A DNA stretch of 64,000 nucleotides. Source: Bacteroidales bacterium UBA4293 (lineage in GTDB: Bacteria > Bacteroidota > Bacteroidia > Bacteroidales > Bacteroidaceae). Positions 17,658-25,488 of the stretch are shown in pieces (position 1 is the stretch's first letter; each line of letters starts with the position of its first letter). A program made the translations under genes and the position numbers. The stretch covers positions 14,445 through 78,444 of the forward strand of contig DGVD01000019.1 in NCBI GenBank assembly GCA_002395835.1. Direction: 5' to 3'. Under the pieces are notes generated by a model, which saw nothing but the letters and a program-made list of their open reading frames with translations, was not told the DNA's origin and ran no database searches.

Positions 17658-18929
17658 ATGAAAAGACAGACACTACTAGAAAGTTTACCAGAAAAGCTCA
17701 TCCACGTTCTGGTATGGGCTTTTCTGTTCAGTTCACCCCTGCTGACTATGGATCGGAGCGAATCCGGCATAGACTGGCTAGATGTGGTCCACCGCTTAGG
17801 TGGGCCATTGGTGATTTTTATCCTTTTCTACCTGAATTATTTGATTCTGGTGCCTAAACTCTTGTTGGAAAAAAGTAAAAAGCTTACCTTTGTGCTGGTG
17901 AATGTAGCGGTTTGCATTGCACTCATCTTCGGTCAGCTAACATGGGAAGATTTAACCGGAAGGGCCGACAGAAGACCCATGCCCAGTTTCTCAGAGATTT
18001 TCCAGATAGGAGGCCCTGGGTTTGGGAAGCCCATGAAGGAACCTGCACCAGAGCAAGGGCCGAGTAGTGAGGTGAGGAATGCAAAGGAGTTCTCCCCAGG
18101 CGATTTAAGACCAGAAGAATTGCCAGAAGCAGAAAGAAGAGGACCACAATGGAGGGGCCCTCGAAAAGAAGGGAGCTTACACATCTTGGGAATGAGGGTT
18201 CCATACTTATTCCTTTTCAGGGACATCCTGATGCAGATACTCTGCATTATTGTGGCTACATCCACCCGCATGAGCAAGCAGTACCAACAGTCGGAACAAG
18301 CCTTGCAGATTGCAGAATATAACCGAAAGGAAGCGGAACTGAGAAATCTGCGAAACCAGATTAATCCACACTTCCTGCTGAACACGCTGAACAACATCTA
18401 CGCCCTGATTCAATTTGACCAAAGCAAGGCACAGGAAACCGTTCAGGAATTGAGTAAACTACTTCGCCATATTCTGTATGATAACCAGCAGCAACTAGTG
18501 TCTCTTGACAGCGAAGTGGGCTTTATGCACAACTACATTGGGCTGATGAAAATAAGGTTGCCGGAAAATGTGGACATCCAAGTGAACAACAACGTACCCA
18601 CGCCCAACAACCTGAGGATTGCACCTCTAATTTTCATCTCCTTGATAGAGAATGCCTTTAAACATGGTATTCGCACCAGTGAGAATAGTTTTATCCATAT
18701 AGACATGGATTATTACAAGGCCAGCAACACGCTGCATTTCCGTATAGAAAACAGCAACTTCCCAAAGAATGAGGAAGACCGAAGCGGAAGCGGCATTGGC
18801 CTGGATCAGGTACAGAAAAGACTGGATTTGGTCTATCCCAACCAGTATACATGGGAAAAAGGAGTGAAAGATAATATATATTTTTCAGACATCACCATTC
18901 AACTAGACACAAAGAAGAACCTCAAATAA
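17658..18929 (+). CDS. LytS-type sensor histidine kinase
   Basis: This 423-residue kinase has three N-terminal TM segments, an unusual 75-residue Pro/Glu/Gly-rich stretch (about residues 105-178), a fourth hydrophobic segment (about 181-201), a coiled-coil linker, and the His_kinase domain with phosphoacceptor H238 in NQINPHFLLNTLNNIY. The HATPase domain carries LIENAFKHGI and GSGIGLDQVQKRL. The flexible stretch between TM3 and TM4 is the part most likely to sense a ligand. It lies 3 bases after the permease and 9 before its response regulator, so it very likely controls this efflux operon. Confidence 0.93.
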   Translation: MKRQTLLESLPEKLIHVLVWAFLFSSPLLTMDRSESGIDWLDVVHRLGGPLVIFILFYLNYLILVPKLLLEKSKKLTFVLVNVAVCIALIFGQLTWEDLTGRADRRPMPSFSEIFQIGGPGFGKPMKEPAPEQGPSSEVRNAKEFSPGDLRPEELPEAERRGPQWRGPRKEGSLHILGMRVPYLFLFRDILMQILCIIVATSTRMSKQYQQSEQALQIAEYNRKEAELRNLRNQINPHFLLNTLNNIYALIQFDQSKAQETVQELSKLLRHILYDNQQQLVSLDSEVGFMHNYIGLMKIRLPENVDIQVNNNVPTPNNLRIAPLIFISLIENAFKHGIRTSENSFIHIDMDYYKASNTLHFRIENSNFPKNEEDRSGSGIGLDQVQKRLDLVYPNQYTWEKGVKDNIYFSDITIQLDTKKNLK

Positions 18930-18938
18930 GAGCACCCT

Positions 18939-19670
18939 ATGAATCTGAGATGTGCCATTATAGATGATGAGCCTCTAGCTGTAAGTCTGCTGGAAAGCTA
19001 TGTACAAAAGACCCCATTCCTAAAACTGGTGGGTAAATATAACAGTCCGCTGACTGCTATGGCTGGCATCAAGAGTAATCCTGTGGACCTGCTGTTCCTT
19101 GACATTCAGATGCCCGAACTTTCCGGTATGGAGTTTGCCAAACTCGTAGACCAAGAAACTCGCATCATCTTCACAACAGCTTTCGGCCAATATGCGCTGG
19201 AAAGCTATCGTACTAATGCTCTGGACTATCTACTGAAACCCATCAGTTACAAAGATTTCCTGGATGCTGCCAACAAAGGTTTGCAATGGTTTGAACTGAG
19301 TAAGGCTAAAAGCATGAGAGATGAAGAAATAACTCCTGCAGAAAGTAAAGAATTCTTCTACGTAAAAAGTGAACACAGGTTAATAAAGATTAATATGGAG
19401 GAGATTACCTACATTGAAGGTCTGAAAGACTATATTAGAATTAATCTGGAGGGGAAAAAACCTATTCTGTCACTGATGCGTATGCGTTCTTTAGAAGATT
19501 TCCTGCCTGCAGACAAATTTATGCGTGTGCACCGCTCCTTCATCGTAAACCTGGAAAAGATAGAAGTGATGGAAAGGGCCCGCATTGTCTTTGGTAAGAA
19601 CTACATACCAGTATCAGACAACTGCATTGAAACTATTCGTGAATATATTCAAAAACATTCTATTCTATGA
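18939..19670 (+). CDS. LytTR-type response regulator
   Basis: This 243-residue regulator has a receiver domain with acidic pair D9-D10, phosphoacceptor D55 (LLFLDIQMP) and K100 in LLKPIS, followed by a LytTR DNA-binding domain (FFYVKSEHRLIKINMEEITY to FMRVHRSFIVN). It is the partner of the LytS-type kinase just upstream. LytTR proteins bind direct repeats upstream of promoters; none was recognised confidently above tolC. Its last four bases overlap the next gene (ATGA). Confidence 0.95.
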   Translation: MNLRCAIIDDEPLAVSLLESYVQKTPFLKLVGKYNSPLTAMAGIKSNPVDLLFLDIQMPELSGMEFAKLVDQETRIIFTTAFGQYALESYRTNALDYLLKPISYKDFLDAANKGLQWFELSKAKSMRDEEITPAESKEFFYVKSEHRLIKINMEEITYIEGLKDYIRINLEGKKPILSLMRMRSLEDFLPADKFMRVHRSFIVNLEKIEVMERARIVFGKNYIPVSDNCIETIREYIQKHSIL

Positions 19671-20722
19671 GACTGAAAACTATGATTATGGGTGTGCTTA
19701 TGCTATTGCCATTGGCCTTGCAAGCACAAGAACCAGCCAAATATCTGGCTGGTGCAGTACCTGAAGTAAATGGAAAAGTTTTGTTCACAACCCAACTGGC
19801 TGTAGACAACAATAAGTCGGAGGTATTCCAAACTATGGAAAAATGGGCAGAGAGCCTAACGGGTCGGAATACAGCCATAGGAAACAAGAACCGAATAGCC
19901 TATAAAGATGAGGGTAAAGGAGAAATTGTCTACACTGGAGAGGAGTGGATGGTATTTTCCAGCTCAGGTTTTTCACTGGATCGCACCCGTATTTACTATA
20001 ATCTACGCATTCTTTGCGAAAATAATCTAGCCACCATTCAGATGGTAAATATCAGATATCTTTATGATGAGAACCGCAATGGAGGCGAACGCTATTCTGC
20101 AGAAGAACTCATCACAGATGAAGAATGCATGAATAAAGACAAGACTAAACTTTTAAAAACCATTGGCAAGTTTCGTAGAAAGACTATAGATCTGAAAGAC
20201 GAACTTTTCCTGGATGCATCAAAAGCATTTGGATTTTCAGAGACAACCACTGCACAAATTGTAGGAGTGGCACCAGCCCCCATACGACGCACAGACGTTC
20301 AGGCTGAACAGAAACCTGAAGAGCCTAGACGCACCCCACCTGTAGTGAAAACCATGCCAGAAAAAACAGAGAAAGTGGTCAATACTGCAGAAAAGAAAGC
20401 TGAGACTACGGTAGAGAAACCTGCAATGACACCGCCTGTAGTGAAAACCATGCCGGAAAAGACAGAAAAGAAGGAAGAAAAGGCATCAGAGAAACCCAAG
20501 ATGACTCCACCTGTAGTGAAAACTATGCCAGCCAAGGAAACCATTTCCTTTACGGTAAAAGCAGATTCAGATTTGGCTAAGCTTCTGGAGCAAACCAGCA
20601 AGGCTACCATCACTGTTATTTCAGAGAATGGCACGGCACAAATGCTTCAGTTCAGGAGAACTGGCACCGAAAAGTCAACCGATGACAAGATGAAAATCTA
20701 TACAGGTACAATTAGCAAGTAA
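19667..20722 (+). CDS. Exported DUF4468 domain protein with TPPVVKTMP repeats
   Basis: This 351-residue protein has a signal peptide (to about LALQAQ). A DUF4468 domain (about residues 30-175) contains the typical pattern of a growing-signal domain with SLTGRNTAIGNKNRIAYKDEGKGEI. A low-complexity stalk follows in which TPPVVKTMPEK occurs three times (from about residues 222, 255 and 280) between Lys/Glu-rich spacers. A small C-terminal domain closes the protein (about residues 288-350). The stalk suggests a periplasmic spacer or peptidoglycan-spanning segment. It overlaps the response regulator by four bases, so it belongs to the efflux operon. Function unknown. Confidence 0.75.
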   Translation: MRLKTMIMGVLMLLPLALQAQEPAKYLAGAVPEVNGKVLFTTQLAVDNNKSEVFQTMEKWAESLTGRNTAIGNKNRIAYKDEGKGEIVYTGEEWMVFSSSGFSLDRTRIYYNLRILCENNLATIQMVNIRYLYDENRNGGERYSAEELITDEECMNKDKTKLLKTIGKFRRKTIDLKDELFLDASKAFGFSETTTAQIVGVAPAPIRRTDVQAEQKPEEPRRTPPVVKTMPEKTEKVVNTAEKKAETTVEKPAMTPPVVKTMPEKTEKKEEKASEKPKMTPPVVKTMPAKETISFTVKADSDLAKLLEQTSKATITVISENGTAQMLQFRRTGTEKSTDDKMKIYTGTISK

Positions 20723-20754
20723 ACAAATTAATAACCTATAAACGGAATTATATT

Positions 20755-20925
20755 ATGGATCAGGCTAAAATCAGACTTATTCTGAACACTATTTTCATGA
20801 TAGGTGCAATAGCATCGGTGATAATTTATTTTGCCTTTCCTGAGGAAAGAAGTTTGTTCATGATTGTTATCATGACTTCACTGGCAATTAAGATAGTGGA
20901 ATTCTTTATCCGCTTTATGTTCTAA
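20755..20925 (+). CDS. Small membrane protein, 56 residues
   Basis: The frame from ATG 20755 to TAA 20925 encodes MDQAKIRLILNTIFMIG, a first hydrophobic segment, a short PEERS turn, a second hydrophobic segment and the end KIVEFFIRFMF. Two closely spaced TM helices with a charged turn form a hairpin. It lies 32 bases after the DUF4468 gene and just before a terminator, so it is the last gene of the efflux operon. Its small size, ordered amphipathic pattern and position support it being real. Confidence 0.65.
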   Translation: MDQAKIRLILNTIFMIGAIASVIIYFAFPEERSLFMIVIMTSLAIKIVEFFIRFMF

Positions 20926-20951
20926 CATTTAATTAAGAAATTGAAAATACA

Positions 20952-20990
20952 TAAGAAACCAGATTTTCCGAAAGGAAGTCTGGTTTCTTA
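20952..20990 (+). terminator. Terminator of the efflux operon
   Basis: TAAGAAACCAGA (20952-20963) pairs with TCTGGTTTCTTA (20979-20990), followed by TGCTTTTCT. It closes the 13.1-20.9 kb operon. Confidence 0.75.
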
Positions 20991-21133
20991 TGCTTTTCTA
21001 GGAATTTTTCATTTTTTTTTGCTCCTTTTAGATTATTATTTATCTTTGCAGATATCTATTTCTGCTATTGAAAAACTGTAAAATTGGTACATAAAACCGA
21101 AAATATTATAAATATGATTAGTTATTTAGTAAC

Positions 21134-21141
21134 TATATTTG
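21134..21141 (+). promoter_or_regulatory. Promoter -7 element before the polyferredoxin gene
   Basis: TATATTTG fits the Bacteroides TAnnTTTG consensus, 78 bases before the start codon. A second candidate, TATCTTTG, lies at 21051-21058. Neither has a clear -33 box at ideal spacing. Confidence 0.45.
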
Positions 21142-21218
21142 CAGAATAGAATTATGCAGGAATGCATATGTACCCTTAAATTTGATTTATTTAACATTAC
21201 TAACTATAACATCTACTT

Positions 21219-22775
21219 ATGCTAAGAAAAATCAGAATTGCCTTAGCAGCTATTTTCTTCATCTGTATAACAGGCCTTTTCCTGGACATCACAGGTGTAT
21301 GGCAATCTATCTTCGGATGGATGGCGAAGCTGCAGTTCCTTCCAGCAGTTATGGGGTTGAGCCTTGTGCCTATCCTGATAGTGCTGGCGCTGACTCTGAT
21401 TATGGGACGTTTCTATTGTTCCGTAATCTGTCCTATGGGCGTTTTCCAGGATGTAGTGGCCTGGATTTCACGCAAATTCAAGAAAAAGAATCCCTACAGC
21501 TATAGTAAGCCCAAGACTTGGCTACGGCTAACAGTCCTAGTGCTGTTCATCATTTTGGTGGTGACCGGTTTCAATGGCATTGCCATTTTAGTGGCACCTT
21601 ATAGTGCCTACGGACGTATGGTGAACAACCTGCTTCAACCACTCTACATCATGGCAAATAATGCCCTAGCTGGTGTGGCTGCAGAGAATGAGAGTTATAC
21701 ATTCTGGGCTGTGGATCCACATCTGTTTGTGGCACCCCTGCTTATAGTTGCTGCCATAACCTTCCTAGTCATAGTTGTGTTGGCATGCATCGGAGGACGC
21801 ACCTACTGTAATACCATTTGCCCCGTAGGTACAGTGTTAGGTTATGTAGCTAAGTTCTCTTGGTTCAAGCCTTACATTGAAGTATCTAAGTGCAAAAATT
21901 GCATGAAGTGCTCAAAGAACTGCAAGGCTTCAGCTATAGATATTAAGGGAGGCATGGTGATAGATTATACACGATGTGTGGCTTGTGGAAACTGCTTGGA
22001 AGAGTGTAAATTCGGTGCACTTCATTTCGGGCACCCTACAGCTGCTGCACGTATCATGCCTGAAAAGCCTGCAAAAACTGCAAAAGCAAACTCTACTGCT
22101 AAGAAATCAGCAGAAGTCACAGCTGAAAAAGCCACAGAGAAGGTGGACACCAATCTTCGCAGTATGCTGACTACAGCAGTAGTACTAGGTGCATCTGCAG
22201 CCATCAAGGCTCAAGAGATGAAAGTAGATGGTGGACTGGCGGTCATTGAAGACAAGAAAATGCCTGTTCGACAAACTAAGATTGTGCCTCCTGGAGCCCT
22301 TTCTGCTTCTAATCTGGCAAGCAAGTGTACGGGATGCCAGCTATGCGTGAGCAACTGCCCTAATGGAGTGCTTCGTCCATCCACAGACCTGAAGACTTTC
22401 ATGCAGCCATTTTCCAGCTATGAGAACGGATACTGTCGTCCAGAATGTAACCGATGCTCACAAGTTTGTCCTGCAGGAGCCATTAAACCAATCTCCAAGG
22501 AAGAGAAATCGTCCATACAGATTGGTCATGCTGTGTGGGAACCAGACAACTGTATTGTCATTACCGATGGTGCAGAGTGTGGAAACTGTGCCCGTCACTG
22601 TCCAGTAGGAGCTATCACAATGGTGCCACAAGATCCAGACGACAATTTTAGTCCACTGATTCCTGCTGTGAATGAAGAACGATGCATTGGCTGTGGAGCC
22701 TGCGAGAACCTGTGTCCAAGCAGACCACTATCAGCCATTCATGTAGAAGGTCATTTAGTACACAAACACATTTAA
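21219..22775 (+). CDS. Membrane-bound polyferredoxin, NapH/NapG-like fusion
   Basis: This 518-residue protein seems to join two modules. The N-terminal half (to about residue 275) is NapH-like: four or five TM helices with FYCSVICPMG and TYCNTICPVG, then two 4Fe-4S motifs (CKNCMKCSKNC and CVACGNCLEEC). An Ala/Lys/Thr-rich linker (about 283-310) and a second weakly hydrophobic segment (LTTAVVLGASAAIKAQ) follow. The NapG-like half has four further cluster motifs (CTGCQLCVSNC, CRPECNRCSQVC, CGNCARHC, CIGCGACENLC). It could pass electrons from the quinol pool to an exported or membrane-bound reductase. The iron-sulfur aldo/keto reductase downstream (11-base gap) is the obvious partner. Confidence 0.85.
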   Translation: MLRKIRIALAAIFFICITGLFLDITGVWQSIFGWMAKLQFLPAVMGLSLVPILIVLALTLIMGRFYCSVICPMGVFQDVVAWISRKFKKKNPYSYSKPKTWLRLTVLVLFIILVVTGFNGIAILVAPYSAYGRMVNNLLQPLYIMANNALAGVAAENESYTFWAVDPHLFVAPLLIVAAITFLVIVVLACIGGRTYCNTICPVGTVLGYVAKFSWFKPYIEVSKCKNCMKCSKNCKASAIDIKGGMVIDYTRCVACGNCLEECKFGALHFGHPTAAARIMPEKPAKTAKANSTAKKSAEVTAEKATEKVDTNLRSMLTTAVVLGASAAIKAQEMKVDGGLAVIEDKKMPVRQTKIVPPGALSASNLASKCTGCQLCVSNCPNGVLRPSTDLKTFMQPFSSYENGYCRPECNRCSQVCPAGAIKPISKEEKSSIQIGHAVWEPDNCIVITDGAECGNCARHCPVGAITMVPQDPDDNFSPLIPAVNEERCIGCGACENLCPSRPLSAIHVEGHLVHKHI

Positions 22776-22786
22776 TTCACACGGCT

Positions 22787-24208
22787 ATGAAACAAATTAA
22801 CAGAAGAGAGTTCCTAAAGACCTTAGGTCTAGCTGGAGCAGCTGTCACTGGCGTTTCCCTGGCCAGTTGTGGCGGTAAGAAAGAAGAAGGGGACTACAAT
22901 CCCAACGGAACAGACACCAGCGAGATTCCAACTGACAAGATGGAATATCGTAGCTTTCCTAATTTAGGTGATGACAAGGTTTCCTTACTAGGATACGGAT
23001 GCATGCGCTGGCCGATGGTGCCAGACCCCAATAACGAAGGTAGAGGCATTATAGACCAGGAACAAGTTAACCAGCTGGTAGACTATGCACTGGCACATGG
23101 TGTGAACTATTTTGACTCCTCCCCTGTATACTGTCAGGGACAGAGTGAGAAGTGCACTGGTATAGCCTTGGCACGCCATCCTCGTGAAAGCTACTATATA
23201 GCAACAAAGGCATCGAATTTTGCAAACAGTGAGTTTGACAACAGTGTGCTGATGTACAAGAAATCCCTGGAATACTTCCAAACAGACTACTTGGACTATT
23301 ACCTGCTCCATGCTTTAGGAGGAGGTGGTGCAGAAGCCTTTAAGGCACGATTCGTGAACAACGGCCTTTTGGACTATTTCTACAAGGAAAAAGCTGCTGG
23401 TCACATCCGCCATATAGGATTCTCCTTCCATGGAAATGAAGAAGCATGGGATTATCTGATGCAACTACACGATGAAGGCACCTATAAATGGGACTTTGTA
23501 CAAATTCAGATGAACTATGTAGACTGGGAGAACGCCTCAGGCCAAAATACCAACGCACAATATCTATACAGCGAACTAGACAAACGTGAGATTCCAGTCG
23601 TTATAATGGAACCTCTACTAGGTGGTCGTCTTTCCAAATTGCCAAATCATGTGGTTGCACGCCTGAAGCAAGCAGAACCGACCAAGAGTTCTGCAAGCTG
23701 GGCATTCCGTTGGCTAGGTAATCATCCTCGGATACTTACGGTACTAAGTGGAATGACCTATATGGAGCACCTACAAGATAATCTGCGTTCATATTGCCCA
23801 TTCAAGCCACTGAATGACGACGAAATGAAGTTCCTGGCAGATACAGCTAAAATTATTAGTGAATACCCGACTATCCCTTGTAATGACTGCAAATACTGCA
23901 TGCCATGTCCTTATGGCCTAGACATACCGGGAATTCTGACTCATTTCAACAAGATGGTGAATGAAGGTAGTGTTCCTGAGGATGCGATGGATCCGAAGTT
24001 CAAGGAACTACGAAAACGCTATTTGATAAGTTATGACCGACAGGTGCCAAAAGTACGCCAAGCTAGCCATTGCGTAAAATGTGGCCAATGCGAACCACAT
24101 TGTCCACAGCAAATCAGAATCGTATCAGAACTGGAGCGAATTGACAAGCTTGTGGAAGGCATGAAGCAAGAAAATCTAGGCATTGTTCCAGAAGAAAACA
24201 AGGCATAA
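22787..24208 (+). CDS. Exported aldo/keto reductase with C-terminal 4Fe-4S domain
   Basis: This 473-residue protein starts at ATG 22787; longer readings run back into the polyferredoxin gene. The N-terminus carries NRREFLKTLGLAGAA, a twin-arginine-like signal, with a lipobox-like LASC after it, so the folded cofactor-loaded enzyme is probably exported and lipid-anchored. The aldo/keto reductase barrel has GYGCMRWP, VNYFDSSPVYCQGQSE (catalytic Asp and Tyr), IATKAS (Lys) and LLHALGG (His). The last 130 residues hold two iron-sulfur motifs (CNDCKYCMPCP and CVKCGQCEPHCP). A NADPH-independent reductase fed by the upstream polyferredoxin is a reasonable inference; the substrate is unknown. Confidence 0.88.
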   Translation: MKQINRREFLKTLGLAGAAVTGVSLASCGGKKEEGDYNPNGTDTSEIPTDKMEYRSFPNLGDDKVSLLGYGCMRWPMVPDPNNEGRGIIDQEQVNQLVDYALAHGVNYFDSSPVYCQGQSEKCTGIALARHPRESYYIATKASNFANSEFDNSVLMYKKSLEYFQTDYLDYYLLHALGGGGAEAFKARFVNNGLLDYFYKEKAAGHIRHIGFSFHGNEEAWDYLMQLHDEGTYKWDFVQIQMNYVDWENASGQNTNAQYLYSELDKREIPVVIMEPLLGGRLSKLPNHVVARLKQAEPTKSSASWAFRWLGNHPRILTVLSGMTYMEHLQDNLRSYCPFKPLNDDEMKFLADTAKIISEYPTIPCNDCKYCMPCPYGLDIPGILTHFNKMVNEGSVPEDAMDPKFKELRKRYLISYDRQVPKVRQASHCVKCGQCEPHCPQQIRIVSELERIDKLVEGMKQENLGIVPEENKA

Positions 24209-24224
24209 ACCTAACCTTTTATAT

Positions 24225-24268
24225 AAAAAGAACCGGATTTCTCATTATGGGGATTTCGGTTCTTTTTT
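24225..24268 (+). terminator. Terminator after the aldo/keto reductase
   Basis: AAAAAGAACCG (24225-24235) pairs with CGGTTCTTTTTT (24257-24268). The T-run is part of the right arm. Confidence 0.85.
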
Positions 24269-24317
24269 GTTTACTCCAATAAGCCACAAATAAATTTCAA
24301 GATAAAAAAATAATCAT

Positions 24318-24325
24318 TATATTTG
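24318..24325 (+). promoter_or_regulatory. Promoter -7 element before the metallohydrolase
   Basis: TATATTTG matches TAnnTTTG and lies 44 bases before the start at 24369. The DNA 20 bases upstream is A/T-rich with no clear TTTG. Confidence 0.45.
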
Positions 24326-24368
24326 CGAAAACTACACTTTTATTTATATCAACTAAACTATTTATGCT

Positions 24369-25328
24369 ATGAAAAAATTCACACATGCCTGGCTGGCTTT
24401 TATGGCCATTAAACGCCTAGAATCAAATGCCATACCTAAGATGGAAGGTAGCAATGAGCTTTATTCTCAAGCTCAATCACTGGTTAAATGGTTCAAAGAC
24501 TATCGAGACTTCGTTATATCCGGAGCATGGTACCCTGATGATGTATTCAAAGACATGTCGACCAGTCACATAGTCAAGTATGTACCAATAGAATCAGAGG
24601 AGAAACGCAAATTTAAGAAACTACCTCAAACCATGGAGATCTACAATCTGATGAAAAAAACATCGCCACTCTATGGAAAGCAGTTCACTATAGATAGTGG
24701 AAATGCATGCGATCGTTGTGAATCCATCGCCCACAACATAGTGGATGATTTCAAGACACAACACAAAGAAGAAAAGGGTAATCCTATTGCTCCTCTAAAT
24801 AACAACATAGCTATGCGTTTCTTCATTCTGAGTCATTACATTGCAGACTGCCACATGCCACTTCACTGTGACAAGCGTCCTTTCTCCAATGATAATTATG
24901 ATGTGCATGCAGCCATAGAAAAGCTCTGGGAGAACGATGTTACTAAATCCTATAAGATAGATCGTCCCAACCTGCGTTTCTACTATGATCCTGACGGCTA
25001 CCCACTTAAGACTAACAAATGCACAGACCTAATACTAGAGGTGGAAAAAAGAATCGTAGAACGAGAATACAAACACAGTTGGGGGACAGATAATTCCAAT
25101 ACATGGGACTACATGAGTGCCATTACTGAATACTCTTACCTGATGGCCTATAATTGGTTCCCTAAAGGTATAGACCCTGACACTTTGACACCAGACCAAT
25201 TCAAGACCATGGATGCGTATTTGAACTGGGAAGAAGATGCCGTGAAGATTTTCTGCGATGCCATAGACTCCATAGCTAGAGTGTGGCTTCACGTCTGGAT
25301 ACGTTATCGGAAATGGGCGAAGAAGTAA
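24369..25328 (+). CDS. S1/P1 nuclease / zinc-dependent phospholipase C-like protein
   Basis: This 319-residue mainly helical protein has the pattern of the zinc phospholipase C / S1-P1 nuclease fold: THAWLAFMAI near the N-terminus, a Trp-Tyr-Pro-Asp segment (AWYPDDV), and the metal-binding helix FFILSHYIADCHMPLHCDKR with His/Asp/His ligands. Classical members are secreted and use an N-terminal Trp as a metal ligand. Here no signal peptide is visible (MKKFTHAWL starts directly with the fold), so it may be cytoplasmic. It is flanked by terminators on both sides and is thus a single-gene unit. Phosphodiester hydrolysis is inferred; lipid versus nucleic acid cannot be decided. Confidence 0.65.
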   Translation: MKKFTHAWLAFMAIKRLESNAIPKMEGSNELYSQAQSLVKWFKDYRDFVISGAWYPDDVFKDMSTSHIVKYVPIESEEKRKFKKLPQTMEIYNLMKKTSPLYGKQFTIDSGNACDRCESIAHNIVDDFKTQHKEEKGNPIAPLNNNIAMRFFILSHYIADCHMPLHCDKRPFSNDNYDVHAAIEKLWENDVTKSYKIDRPNLRFYYDPDGYPLKTNKCTDLILEVEKRIVEREYKHSWGTDNSNTWDYMSAITEYSYLMAYNWFPKGIDPDTLTPDQFKTMDAYLNWEEDAVKIFCDAIDSIARVWLHVWIRYRKWAKK

Positions 25329-25348
25329 ATCCCCAAATACTCCCAAAA

Positions 25349-25415
25349 TAAAGGAGCAATATTCTAAAAACAAGCTGTATTTCAGCTTATTACATATAGA
25401 ATATCGCTCCTTTTT
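25349..25415 (+). terminator. Long-stem terminator after the metallohydrolase
   Basis: AAGGAGCAATATTCTA (25351-25366) pairs with TAGAATATCGCTCC plus T-run (25397-25415), with one mismatch. The loop contains a smaller AAGCTG/CAGCTT stem. Confidence 0.85.
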
Positions 25416-25450
25416 CTATACTATGCTTTGCATCTCCTTCTATTTTATTC

Positions 25451-25458
25451 TATATTTG
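25451..25458 (+). promoter_or_regulatory. Promoter -7 element of the GH13 gene
   Basis: TATATTTG matches the TAnnTTTG consensus, 31 bases before the start codon. An upstream TTTG at 25437-25440 is closer than the usual spacing. Confidence 0.5.
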
Positions 25459-25488
25459 CATCATCAATCATAAAAAAAGACTTAAACC

